A model generated the notes under the pieces. It saw only the letters and a program-made list of their open reading frames with translations, was not told where the DNA came from and made no database searches. Source: Poriferisodalis sp965198245 (lineage in GTDB: Bacteria > Actinomycetota > Acidimicrobiia > Acidimicrobiales > Poriferisodalaceae). Taken from it: a DNA stretch of 64,000 bases. The position numbers were made by a program, and so were the translations under genes. The stretch covers positions 434,001 through 498,000 of the forward strand of contig NZ_OZ240249.1 in the NCBI RefSeq assembly GCF_965198245.1, given 5' to 3'. Shown piece after piece: positions 28,830 to 36,765 of this stretch (position 1 is the stretch's first letter; each line of letters begins with the position of its first letter).

Positions 28830-28846
28830 GAGGCCGTACGGGCCTC
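28830..28846 (+). promoter_or_regulatory. Small hairpin in the leader of the sigma-facter gene region
   Basis: GAGGCC (28830-28835) and GGCCTC (28841-28846) form a perfect 6-bp stem with a 5-base loop, 24 bases before ATG 28870. It could be an operator half-site pair or an mRNA structure affecting initiation. There is no firm evidence for either. Confidence 0.3.
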
Positions 28847-28869
28847 TGCCAGCGACCCTGAGAACCGCC

Positions 28870-30681
28870 ATGGCCCTTCGACTCGAAGATCGAGACTTGG
28901 TCATCGCGTACCAGGCCGGCGACGACGAAGCGTTTGCTGAACTGGTGCGTGAGTACCGGCCGGAGCTTCTCAATCACGCGCGCCGGCGCCTGAGCTGCCA
29001 CGAATCTGCCGAGGACGCTGTCCAGGAGACCTTGGTGCGTGCCCTGCGGGCCATGCCGCGGTTCAACGGCAATTACCGGGTGAAGCCGTGGCTGCACCGG
29101 ATCCTGGCCAACGTCTGCATTGACGAAGGCAACCGGCGTCGCCGCGAGAGCGAGAAGACCGAACGCGCAGCCGTCAACGGCACTGCGCTGCAGCCGACAC
29201 CCAGCGTCGAAACCGAGTTGGGGCTGGACATCGATCTCTCCGACATCGCCGACGCGGTGGAAGGCCTGTCCGAGCCGTACCGCGAGGCGCTGGAGCTGCG
29301 CTTCGTGGAAGAGCTCTCGTACGACGAGATGGCGAAGGCCACCGGCGTGAGCGAAGACAATGCCCGTGCTCGAGTATCACGTGCGCGCTCGGCGCTGCGT
29401 GCTGCCCTGCGTGTTGCGGCGTTTGTTCCGGTGGCACTCGTCGGGCTGCTTCGCCGCGGCGAACGGGCTGCTTCGGCGGTTGCGGGCCATGGGTCCGGCG
29501 CCGCACAGTCGTCAGTCGGTTCCGCGATGCCGCTGTTGACTGAAACAGCGCCCGTGGCGTCGCGTGCTGCCGCCGCCGTCGCCAACGCTGCAACCGTCGG
29601 TGTGCCGATGGTTGCCAAAGCTGCGGTGGGCCTTGGGCTTGCCACAGCGGTGATCTCACCGACGGCCGATTCAACCGTCCACAAGGCGGCCGAGCGGGTG
29701 CTGCCCGACTCGGTCATCGAAGTGCTCACCCCGCTCGCCGTCGAGGTGCCGCCGCCCGACGCCCCAGTCGTCGTGCCCGCCGCAGAACAGCCCCCGGTGG
29801 TCGAGTCGGCACCTGCCGCTGCGAAGACTGATGTGACTCCGGCCGTCGTCGCTGCCGCATCCGTCACGCAGGAGGAGGCCGCGGCCACAGCTGTCGAGCC
29901 GCAGGAGGCTGCGGTTGTCGCTGTCGAGCCGCAGGAGGCCGTGGTTGTCGCTGTCGAGCCGCAGGAGACTGCGGTTGTCGCTGTCGTGCAAGAGGAGGCT
30001 CCGCTCGTAACGGTTACGGACGACGACACCTCCTTGATTGCCGATTCCACTTCGGCTGATTCCAATTCGTCGGTGGCTACGGCGGTTACGCCGGACGTGT
30101 CCGAGTCGGAAGGCGGCAGCCAGGTCGTCGATCAAACAGTCACCGAGTCTGAGACGTCGAGCGTCGCCGTTGGTCAGGTTGCCAGCGAGACCGAAAGCAG
30201 CACCGCTAGCGAACCCGTCGTGACCGCCGTCGCCACGAGCAATGTCGAAGGCGCCGAGCTGACCTTCACGCCATCCGGTGCCGACCGCTACGACGTCTCA
30301 GGCACGTTGTCACTGACGGTGACGACCACGACAACCACGACGACCGACGACGGTGAGACCGTCGAGACCGACACGATGAGCAAGTCGGTGGCCGTTGTGG
30401 TGCCCAGCACCGCCTCGCTTCAGGCCGCCGACCCTGCGGTGGACGAGCGGCGGTTTAGCGCCTTGCTGGTATTCGCCCCCGGCGATGACGGTGTGTCCGC
30501 CGAGATGCGGTTGGCCGCCCGTGGCAGCGACAACGGCGATGGGTCGCTGTCGATGACCGGCGTCTTCACCGCCACACCCACCGAGCCTCTGCCTCTCGCC
30601 GAACGCGGCACCCTGTCGGGCACGCTGACGCTCGACGCCGACGGCATGCCTCAGTCGCTGACGGTCACCCTCACCCAGTAG
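28870..30681 (+). CDS. ECF-type sigma-70 factor with long membrane/extracytoplasmic-like extension
   Basis: This is a 603-residue protein, three times the usual ECF length. Residues about 8-75 are sigma region 2 (FAELVREYRPELLNHARRRL, ESAEDAVQETLVRAL, VKPWLHRILANVCIDEGNRR). Residues about 125-180 are region 4 (LSEPYREALELRFVEELSYD, then an HTH ending in RARVSRARSALR). After it comes Ala-rich sequence with a possible membrane segment near 244-264 (VAKAAVGLGLATAVI), then Pro/Val/Glu-rich repeats of VEPQEA (about 340-370) and a Ser/Thr-rich stretch. A beta-rich end holds a run of eight Thr. It follows the surface-protein cluster by 151 bases. It may be a membrane-tethered sigma factor sensing the envelope; the targets are not known. 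Confidence 0.8.
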   Translation: MALRLEDRDLVIAYQAGDDEAFAELVREYRPELLNHARRRLSCHESAEDAVQETLVRALRAMPRFNGNYRVKPWLHRILANVCIDEGNRRRRESEKTERAAVNGTALQPTPSVETELGLDIDLSDIADAVEGLSEPYREALELRFVEELSYDEMAKATGVSEDNARARVSRARSALRAALRVAAFVPVALVGLLRRGERAASAVAGHGSGAAQSSVGSAMPLLTETAPVASRAAAAVANAATVGVPMVAKAAVGLGLATAVISPTADSTVHKAAERVLPDSVIEVLTPLAVEVPPPDAPVVVPAAEQPPVVESAPAAAKTDVTPAVVAAASVTQEEAAATAVEPQEAAVVAVEPQEAVVVAVEPQETAVVAVVQEEAPLVTVTDDDTSLIADSTSADSNSSVATAVTPDVSESEGGSQVVDQTVTESETSSVAVGQVASETESSTASEPVVTAVATSNVEGAELTFTPSGADRYDVSGTLSLTVTTTTTTTTDDGETVETDTMSKSVAVVVPSTASLQAADPAVDERRFSALLVFAPGDDGVSAEMRLAARGSDNGDGSLSMTGVFTATPTEPLPLAERGTLSGTLTLDADGMPQSLTVTLTQ

Positions 30682-30685
30682 CTCG

Positions 30686-30700
30686 GGGTCACCAAGACCC
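30686..30700. terminator. Short hairpin between convergent genes
   Basis: GGGTC (30686-30690) and GACCC (30696-30700) form a 5-bp stem just after the stop of the sigma factor and before the end of the convergent dehydrogenase gene. No T-run follows, so terminator function is only possible. Confidence 0.25.
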
Positions 30701-30730
30701 ACAGCTCGAGCCACGGTGCTTGCGTTGACC

Positions 30731-31519
30731 TCAGGCGTTCTTGATGAGCAGGCCGCCGTCTACGGGGAGCACGGCGCCGGTCATGTATTGGCTGGCGGGC
30801 AGGCAGAAGTTGAGCGTGCCGTGGGCCACTTCCTCGGGCTCCGCGTAGCGGCCCAGTGCGGTGCGGCGCTTGGCGAAAATCGTCTTGTGTTCCTCTGAGA
30901 TCTCTGCGGTCATGGCCGTGTTGATGGGCCCGGGGCAGATGCAGTTCACCGTGATGGCCTCACGGCCGAGCTCCACTGCCAGCGACTTCGTCAACCCGAT
31001 CACGCCGTGCTTGGCCGCCGTGTACGGCGAGCCGAACTTCGTGGCGCCCCAGCCCTCGGTGGACGCAATGTTCACGATGCGCGCTGCGTCGGACTGGCGC
31101 AGGTATGGCAGCGCCGCCCGCACGGTGTAGGTGTGCGCTGTCAGCAGCACCTCGAGCGAGATCGCCCAGTTGTCCTCGTACTCGGGGGCATCGATCGGCG
31201 AGAACCGTGAGATGCCGGCGTTGTTGATGACGTGGTCGATGCCGCCGAAACGCTCGGCCACCTCGGCCGTTACCTGGTTGACACGGTCGCGGTTGGCCAC
31301 GTCCATGGTCCAGCCCGCGGCCGAGCCGCCGGCGTCGTTGATCTCGGCTACCACAGCGTCCACCTCGGCCTGGCCTAGGTCGGTCACCGCAACGTGCGCG
31401 CCCTCGTCGGCGAACAGATGCGCCGTCGCCCGTCCCTGGCCCATGCCAGCGCCGGTGATCAGCGCCACCCGGCCCTCAATCGACCGGTTCAATGTCGACA
31501 GTCGCTTCGTCGTCCCCAC
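30731..31519 (-). CDS. Short-chain dehydrogenase/reductase
   Basis: This is a 262-residue classical SDR. GTG 31519 is chosen because GGAGG lies 6 bases upstream; an ATG at 31546 has no such site. The Rossmann motif is TGAGMGQGRA (NAD(P) binding), followed by D at the end of the second strand region (VTDLGQAEV), NNAG, the catalytic Ser in NIASTEGW and the YTAAK active-site Tyr/Lys. The C-terminus has the usual TGAVLPVDGG. The Asp after beta-2 favours NAD over NADP. The substrate is unknown. It is convergent with the sigma factor gene. Confidence 0.88.
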   Translation of the reverse strand: MGTTKRLSTLNRSIEGRVALITGAGMGQGRATAHLFADEGAHVAVTDLGQAEVDAVVAEINDAGGSAAGWTMDVANRDRVNQVTAEVAERFGGIDHVINNAGISRFSPIDAPEYEDNWAISLEVLLTAHTYTVRAALPYLRQSDAARIVNIASTEGWGATKFGSPYTAAKHGVIGLTKSLAVELGREAITVNCICPGPINTAMTAEISEEHKTIFAKRRTALGRYAEPEEVAHGTLNFCLPASQYMTGAVLPVDGGLLIKNA

Positions 31520-31629
31520 AGCAATCCTCCAATGCTCCCCGCGCACGGCCCGCGGCGGCGCTCAACGTAGCCGCAACGACTTCGGCTGGCCTGCCGACCG
31601 ATGCCTCGGGTGCAGATGTGGCTTGGCCG

Positions 31630-31863
31630 CTAGACGAAGCTGGGATCGAGGTACGAATCGACTAATCGGGCGACAGCCTCGTGGTCGCCAGCGATGACAG
31701 CCTCCGACGGTGTTCGGCTATCCAGCTCCGCATTGCGCGTGGACCACCACTCGCGGGAGTAGTCCGCTCCCATCACATGGTGGAGCTTCCGCAGGGTGTT
31801 CAGCACGGTGAACACAATCTGGGCATTTTCCGGGCTGGGGAGACCGAAGTGTGATGTTGTCAT
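31630..31863 (-). CDS. Small MbcA/ParS/Xre antitoxin-like protein (toxin-binding domain)
   Basis: This is a 77-residue protein with ATG 31863 and GGAG 8 bases upstream. The C-terminal half, WWSTRNAELDSRTPSEAVIA with GDHEAVARLVD, fits the toxin-binding domain found at the end of Xre/MbcA/ParS antitoxins (W.. .N..L.G.TP.eal). The N-terminal DNA-binding part is missing, and no RES-type toxin is encoded nearby. It is divergent from the hipBA module. It could be an orphan antitoxin or an accessory protein; the assignment is by motif only. Confidence 0.55.
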   Translation of the reverse strand: MTTSHFGLPSPENAQIVFTVLNTLRKLHHVMGADYSREWWSTRNAELDSRTPSEAVIAGDHEAVARLVDSYLDPSFV

Positions 31864-31955
31864 GTCAGGAACTCCATTCAGTCATGCATCTCTTGTATGT
31901 CGTGCGCAGAGCGTAGAGGGTGCGCGGATTGGAGCACCTTCTCGGTGACAATGAG

Positions 31956-32004
31956 TATTTGTCTGTGAACGAAGACATATATATTATGTCAGCGAACAAA
32001 GACA
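31956..32004 (+). promoter_or_regulatory. hipBA promoter with two TGTC-N10-GACA operators
   Basis: Operator 1 is TGTC (31960-31963), ten bases, GACA (31974-31977). Operator 2 is TGTC (31987-31990), ten bases, GACA (32001-32004). Their centres are 27 bases apart. A promoter fits exactly inside: -35 TTGTCT (31959-31964), a 17-base spacer, and -10 TATTAT (31982-31987). Bound repressor would cover both promoter elements. The AT-rich patch stands out in this GC-rich genome. The natural ligand is the HTH protein encoded from 32023. Confidence 0.75.
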
Positions 32005-32022
32005 AATCGGGAGTGTTCTTGT

Positions 32023-32370
32023 ATGGAGACCACGAACGCAGCGCGCCCGCTGCTGACCAGCCGAGAACTCGGAGCAGCCATCGCGGCGGCGCGCAAGGAG
32101 CGCGGCTGGTCGCAGCGCACCTTGGCGGGCGAGGCTGGCGTGGCCCGCCCGTGGCTGTCGAGTTTCGAGAACGGCAAGCCGACGGTGTCTTTGGACGGGG
32201 TGTTACGCGTGACGATCGCACTGGGTCTGGGCTTCGGCCTCATTCCGGCCGATGCCGATGCTCGTATCGGTGCTGACATTGATAGCGGCGGATTCGATCT
32301 CAACCGGTACATCGATAACTGGAGTACCAGCCGCTCCGCCTCCGAGCCGTCAGCCGTTCACCATGACTGA
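32023..32370 (+). CDS. hipB: HipB-like XRE-family antitoxin/repressor
   Basis: This is a 115-residue protein with GGGAG (32008-32012) before ATG 32023. Residues about 12-75 are a helix-turn-helix of the Cro/C1 type: LGAAIAAARKERGWSQRTLA, GVARPWLSSFENGKP, then SLDGVLRVTIALGLGF. Its stop overlaps the ATG of the kinase gene by 8 bases (32363-32370), the usual tight coupling of HipB-HipA pairs. It should bind the two upstream palindromes and repress its own operon, and should also bind and block the kinase. The C-terminal tail is short and Ser-rich. Confidence 0.85.
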   Translation: METTNAARPLLTSRELGAAIAAARKERGWSQRTLAGEAGVARPWLSSFENGKPTVSLDGVLRVTIALGLGFGLIPADADARIGADIDSGGFDLNRYIDNWSTSRSASEPSAVHHD

Positions 32371-33661
32371 CAGCGTTCTCGCTGTGCTGTTGCGTGGGCA
32401 GATTGCTGCCGAACTGCATCGCGCAGCCTCTGGCCAGCTGATGCTTCGCTACGACGACAGCTACCGTGCCGACCCTGCTGCCACGCCAATCTCCGCGGCG
32501 ATGCCGCTGACCTCGGCCGAGCACGACAACAACGTGGTGACGCCGTGGCTATGGGGCCTGCTGCCCGATGACCGTGAAGTGCTGCGCCGCTGGGGCCGCG
32601 AGTTCTCGGTGTCGAGTGCAAGTCCGTTCTCGCTGTTGGGCACGCCGATCGGCCGCGACTGTCCCGGTGCCGTGCAGCTGTGCCCGCCATCGGAGATCGG
32701 CGCGCTGTCGGAGCGTGTGGCCGAGGCGCAGTTGATGAGCGATGCCGACATCGCCCTGCGGCTGCGCGATCTGCATGCCAATCGCGCACTGTGGCTCGGC
32801 AGTGATTTCCGCGGACAGTTCAGCCTCGGCGGGGCCCAGGCGAAGACAGCGCTGCACCGCAGTGACGGGCAGTGGTACCGGGCGATCGGCTCGTTGCCGA
32901 GCACGCACATCATCAAGCCCGCGATTGCCGAGTATCGCTGGAGCCAGGTCAACGAGCACCTCTGCCTCGCCGCGGCATCCCATGCGGATCTCCCAGCAGT
33001 GCGGACGTCGTTGGTGACCTTCGAAGACGAGACAGCGATAGTGGTTGAACGATTCGACCGTGTCTGGCGTGGCGGGCATGTGGAGCGCCTTCATCAGGAA
33101 GACCTCTGCCAAGCTCTGTCGGTTCACCCCGATCACAAGTACCAATCCGACGGCGGGCCAGGGCCTGAGGACGTTGCGGGCGTGCTGCGCTCCGTGGTGC
33201 CGGGCCGGCTGGCCGCCGATGACGTGTGGCGCTTCGTCGATGCGCTCGCGTTCAACTGGCTGATTGCCGGCACCGATGCCCACGCCAAGAACTACGCGCT
33301 GCTCCTGCACGGTTCGTGGGCGCGACTGGCGCCGCTGTTCGACGTCGCATCGTTCCTGCCGTACGACGATTCCAAGGGCCACAAGGTGAACTTGGCCATG
33401 AAGATCGGTGACGGCTACCGGCTCACGCGGGCCGATCGCTCCGACGCGTGGCAGAAGACTGCGAGCGGGCTCGGTCTCGATGCAGAGGACGTTGTCGCAC
33501 GCGTTGCCGACCTCGCCAGCCGTCTACCGGCTGCGGTCGCTGAGGCAGCGGCTGATCCAGCCATCGCCGACTGCGGAGCGGAAGACTTCGCCCAACGCCT
33601 CATCGAGCTGATTGCCGCCCGCGTCGGCCACTGCGCCGCCATCCTCGAAGCGGCGGCCTGA
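32363..33661 (+). CDS. hipA: HipA-family serine/threonine kinase toxin
   Basis: This is a 432-residue protein with ATG 32363 inside the end of hipB. The features of the family are present: an N-terminal HipA_N-like segment with PISAAMPLT and WLWGLLPDD; LGGAQAKTAL as the nucleotide-loop region; HIIKPAI and VVERFDR as the ATP-site Lys and hinge; HQEDLCQAL; the catalytic GTDAHAKN with Asp 305; and PLFDVASF with the metal-binding Asp. All key residues seem intact, so the kinase is probably active. Known HipA proteins phosphorylate glutamyl- or other aminoacyl-tRNA synthetases and halt growth; the target here is not determined. Confidence 0.88.
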   Translation: MTDSVLAVLLRGQIAAELHRAASGQLMLRYDDSYRADPAATPISAAMPLTSAEHDNNVVTPWLWGLLPDDREVLRRWGREFSVSSASPFSLLGTPIGRDCPGAVQLCPPSEIGALSERVAEAQLMSDADIALRLRDLHANRALWLGSDFRGQFSLGGAQAKTALHRSDGQWYRAIGSLPSTHIIKPAIAEYRWSQVNEHLCLAAASHADLPAVRTSLVTFEDETAIVVERFDRVWRGGHVERLHQEDLCQALSVHPDHKYQSDGGPGPEDVAGVLRSVVPGRLAADDVWRFVDALAFNWLIAGTDAHAKNYALLLHGSWARLAPLFDVASFLPYDDSKGHKVNLAMKIGDGYRLTRADRSDAWQKTASGLGLDAEDVVARVADLASRLPAAVAEAAADPAIADCGAEDFAQRLIELIAARVGHCAAILEAAA

Positions 33662-33736
33662 AGCTGCGGCTCGTCTGTTGGTCGCGGACTGCGCGGCGGC
33701 GGATCAGTTCCGTCGCCGGCTCGGCCAGTGCTGCGA

Positions 33737-34519
33737 TCAGCTGGTCGCCCAAGCCGTGCCGCCGTCGACCTTCAGGACGGAGCCCGTGGTGTAGCTCGAA
33801 GCCTCCGATGCGAAGTAGAGCGCCGCACCCACCACCTCGTCGGCCTCGCCACCTCGCTGCAAGGCGATTTCTGTCGCGGCTCGCTCGTTGAACGCATCCA
33901 TGTCCCAGGCTTTCGAGATATCGGTCAGGAACGGCCCCGGCATGATGCAGTTGACCCGCACGTACGGGGCGTATTCCCGGGCGAACGACTGCGTGATGGC
34001 GTGAATGCCCGCCTTCGCTGCCCCGTACGCCGTCTCGTTCGGCGACGGCGCCACCGCAGCAACCGAGCTGACGTTGATGATCGAGCCGCCGCCCGCTTCG
34101 AACATGCGCTTGCCGAACACCGCCGAGGCCCGGAACGGGCCCTTCAGGTTCACGTCGATCACCTTGTCGAACAGTGCCTCGGTCACCTCGTACAGCGACG
34201 GATACAGCGGCGACAGCCCGGCGTTGTTCACCAGCACTTCGCAGTGGCCGAACTCGTCGTAGACGCGTTCGCACAGGGCATCATTCTGCTCCCAGTAGCC
34301 GACATGGCACGCCACCGCCAGCGCCCGCTGCCCGGTCTCGGCACGCACCTCCTCGGCCACCGCCTCGCAGTTGTCGAGCTTGCGCGATGCGATCACCACA
34401 TCGGCGCCGGCGCGGGCGTACGCCAGCACGATCTCGCGGCCCATGCCCCGCGACCCGCCGGTGACCACCGCCACCCGACCCGACAGGTCGAACAGCTCTG
34501 ACGGCGACTTCGCGGCCAT
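33737..34519 (-). CDS. Short-chain dehydrogenase/reductase
   Basis: This is a 260-residue SDR. Motifs are TGGSRGMGREI (cofactor), ASRKLDNCEAVAEEV (Arg-Lys after beta-2, favouring NADP(H)), VLVNNAG, the catalytic Ser in INVSSVAAV and YGAAK, and the C-terminal TGSVLKVDGGTAW. It lies 1 base after the nitroreductase gene on the same strand, so both are probably made together. The substrate is unknown. Confidence 0.88.
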   Translation of the reverse strand: MAAKSPSELFDLSGRVAVVTGGSRGMGREIVLAYARAGADVVIASRKLDNCEAVAEEVRAETGQRALAVACHVGYWEQNDALCERVYDEFGHCEVLVNNAGLSPLYPSLYEVTEALFDKVIDVNLKGPFRASAVFGKRMFEAGGGSIINVSSVAAVAPSPNETAYGAAKAGIHAITQSFAREYAPYVRVNCIMPGPFLTDISKAWDMDAFNERAATEIALQRGGEADEVVGAALYFASEASSYTTGSVLKVDGGTAWATS

Positions 34520-34520
34520 C

Positions 34521-35219
34521 TCAGCGGCTCCAGGCGTTCCAGCTCATCACCGAGTCAAGATCGGTCCGGGTGGCCAGCTTGAAGTCGGTGCCCAGGGTGT
34601 ACGCCACCGGGCTGAGCGCGTACTGCCGCACCGTGTCGTAGGGGATGCCCAGGATCTCCGCCGCCTCGCGTTCGTAGCCGAGGTGCAGCGTGGTCCAACA
34701 GGTGCCCAGACCCCGCTCACGTGCGGCCAGCATGAAGCTCCAGGTCGCGGGGATGATCGAGCCCGCCTGGCCCACCATCATCCGCGGATCGTCGGTGCGG
34801 CCGGTGATGCACGGGATGAACAGCACCGGGCTGCGACCCATGTTCTGCGACAGGTACTCAGCCGACGAGGTCACCCGAGCCTGCTGCGCCTCGCGCTGGG
34901 CGCCCAGACCCGACGCCACCCGGCCCGCATACATGGGGCTGTTGCGGTAGGAGTCGAAGCCTTTCTTGTACAGCGCGGAGATGGCCTCGATCTTGTCTCG
35001 CTCGGTGACGAACACGAAGTGCCAGCCCTGCATGTTCGAGCCCGTCGGCGCCTGCACGGCGATCTCGACACATTCCCGCAGCACCGATTCGGGCACCGGC
35101 CGGTCGAAGTCAAGCCGCTTGCGCACCGCGCGGGTGCTCTGCAGCACCTCATCGGCCGACAGTCCAAGTCTTTGTCCGTCGGCCGCAAGGCCGAGCTTTG
35201 ATACGTCAGGTTCGCTCAT
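34521..35219 (-). CDS. Nitroreductase family protein (FMN-dependent)
   Basis: This is a 232-residue protein. The N-terminal VRKRLDFDRPVPESVLREC and APTGSNMQGWHFVFVTERDK match the FMN-binding start of nitroreductases (usual form R.Y....V....L......A.APS..N.Q.W.F). The later part has an ATWSFMLAARERGLGTCWTT helix typical of the dimer interface and a C-terminal LG.P pattern (EILGIPYDT). It is likely to reduce a nitro, quinone or similar substrate with NAD(P)H. It sits upstream of, and coupled to, the SDR gene. Confidence 0.85.
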   Translation of the reverse strand: MSEPDVSKLGLAADGQRLGLSADEVLQSTRAVRKRLDFDRPVPESVLRECVEIAVQAPTGSNMQGWHFVFVTERDKIEAISALYKKGFDSYRNSPMYAGRVASGLGAQREAQQARVTSSAEYLSQNMGRSPVLFIPCITGRTDDPRMMVGQAGSIIPATWSFMLAARERGLGTCWTTLHLGYEREAAEILGIPYDTVRQYALSPVAYTLGTDFKLATRTDLDSVMSWNAWSR

Positions 35220-35274
35220 GGCGCAGGAGCGTAACCGGCACCGTGATACACACCGGGGCCCGAGCGGTCTGCCG

Positions 35275-36225
35275 TCAGCGCAGGAACTTGCTGGTGGTGT
35301 TGTCGGCCAGCACCCGCCCGCCCGTCTGGCAGCCGGCGCAGTAGTGGACCGAGTAGTCGCGGTACTCGACGGCCCGCACTACGTCACCGCAGGCCATGCA
35401 GGGTTCCCCCGTGCGGCCGTGCACTGCCGAGGGCCGCTCGGCCGAACGGCTCATCTCCGGGCGCCCTCGTTCGAAGGCCAGAGACTCCTCGACTACCGCT
35501 TCGATGGCCGCCACCACCCGCCCCACGGCGTCGGCGTCAAGCCGTCCCACCGCGGCGAATGGCGAGAGCTTCGCCCGATGGCAGATCTCGTTCGCGAGCC
35601 ACCGCCCCAGCCCCGAGATCACCCGCTGATCCCGCAGGAAGTTGTGCAGGCGACCCGAATGGGTCGCCATGAGCTTGGCCATGCCCGCCGGGTCCACCTC
35701 GGTGGCCTCGGGCCCCAGACCGGCGATCGGCTCGGCGTTGGCCACATCCCCCTCAAGCACCCACACGCCGGCCCGCTTCTGCGTGCCTGGTTCGGTGAGC
35801 ATCAGCCCCAGGCCGCTGTCGAACTCGAACCGCGCCAAGCCGTCGCGGGGACGGCGCGGCCGCTTCGCACCCGGTTCGAGCACCCGCAGACGGCCACCCT
35901 GCATCAGATGCACCACGAACGTCAGACCATCGCCCCCGTCGCCCCTGTCGTCGCTGTCGTCGCTGTCGTCCCCGTCGTCGCCGAGACCCGCGCCACCGCC
36001 GGTTCCCCCGCTGGCCGGATCCTGCATCGGGGGAGCGAACCGCAGCAGCAAGTACTTGGCTCGCTGGCCGACGCTGCGCAGCGGCCGTCCCAGCGCCGCG
36101 CTGGGTTGCGGGCTGGCGGTCTTGAACGCCGTGAACGACAGCGGCTCGACGCGCTGCAGTACCTCGCCGGCGGCCAGCGCTTCCAATCGTTCTGCGTGCG
36201 CCCGGATCTCGGGGATCTCCGGCAC
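35275..36225 (-). CDS. Fpg/Nei-family DNA glycosylase
   Basis: This is a 316-residue protein. It starts MPEIPEI, which supplies the Pro2 nucleophile and Glu3 of the family. Lys in RAKYLLLRF matches the conserved beta-hairpin Lys. The HhH-type helix appears around LHNFLRDQRVISGLGRWLAN (the family pattern is LLDQ..VAGIGN.Y..E). The C-terminus is a zinc finger with Cys pairs CMAC and CAGC. An inserted Gly/Asp-rich tract (DDGDDSDDSDD, about residues 80-105) is unusual. It should remove oxidised bases and nick the strand. It begins 6 bases after the SCP2-like gene. Confidence 0.88.
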   Translation of the reverse strand: MPEIPEIRAHAERLEALAAGEVLQRVEPLSFTAFKTASPQPSAALGRPLRSVGQRAKYLLLRFAPPMQDPASGGTGGGAGLGDDGDDSDDSDDRGDGGDGLTFVVHLMQGGRLRVLEPGAKRPRRPRDGLARFEFDSGLGLMLTEPGTQKRAGVWVLEGDVANAEPIAGLGPEATEVDPAGMAKLMATHSGRLHNFLRDQRVISGLGRWLANEICHRAKLSPFAAVGRLDADAVGRVVAAIEAVVEESLAFERGRPEMSRSAERPSAVHGRTGEPCMACGDVVRAVEYRDYSVHYCAGCQTGGRVLADNTTSKFLR

Positions 36226-36231
36226 GGCGTC

Positions 36232-36759
36232 TCAGCTCCCGTCGCCGCCGGCGTCATCGGGCGGGCCGCCGCCGCCATCACTGCGTCCATCCGCAGCGCC
36301 ATTCCTGTCGCCGCCGTCGCGTCCGTCGGCTGCGCCGTTCCCGTCGCCGCCAGCCAACGTCTGCCCCAACGCAGCATCCACCGCTGCCAACGCCTCAGCG
36401 GCCGCGATCAGCACCCGCACATCGCCGCTCACCTTGATCAGCCCCGCCTGAAGCGCAGCCAACGCGCCCAGCTCGCCTCGCCGCACGGCCTCAGCGGTGG
36501 TTCGTGACTGGCTCATCACCACAACGCCGTCGTCGCCGTCGTCAAGACCCTGCGCTGGCTCCAAGTGCGCTCGCCCGCCGTCGATCACCAGCCGGTAGGC
36601 AACGACCGGTCCGCCATTGCCGTCGCCGATCCGCTGCTCCACTGTGGCCTGAACCTCCGGCAGCTCCACCTCCGCGAGCACCCCGGACATCGCCTCACAC
36701 CAGTCCTCGGACCCGATCTCCACGCTCCCGAACCTACGCCCATCATCGGCCAATAGCAT
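36232..36759 (-). CDS. SCP2-like sterol/lipid-binding-fold protein
   Basis: This is a 175-residue protein with ATG 36759. The sequence VAYRLVIDGGRAHLEPAQGL, VVVMSQSRTTAEAVRRGELG and ALQAGLIKVSGDV follows the SCP-2 pattern (Y.L...dG...l..G....dv.l..d..t...l..G....a...G.i...Gd). The tail after about residue 135 is Gly/Asp/Asn-rich and looks disordered. The start codon is only 6 bases from the GTG of divergent hemB, so the two promoters must overlap the opposite coding regions. It probably binds a lipid or other hydrophobic ligand; the exact role is not known. Confidence 0.75.
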   Translation of the reverse strand: MLLADDGRRFGSVEIGSEDWCEAMSGVLAEVELPEVQATVEQRIGDGNGGPVVAYRLVIDGGRAHLEPAQGLDDGDDGVVVMSQSRTTAEAVRRGELGALAALQAGLIKVSGDVRVLIAAAEALAAVDAALGQTLAGGDGNGAADGRDGGDRNGAADGRSDGGGGPPDDAGGDGS

Positions 36760-36765
36760 GACGGG

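Noticed and set aside
29892..29990. Regular repeats in the sigma-factor gene as a CRISPR or satellite
   Set aside because: They are in-frame VEPQEA coding repeats with imperfect copies and no spacers.
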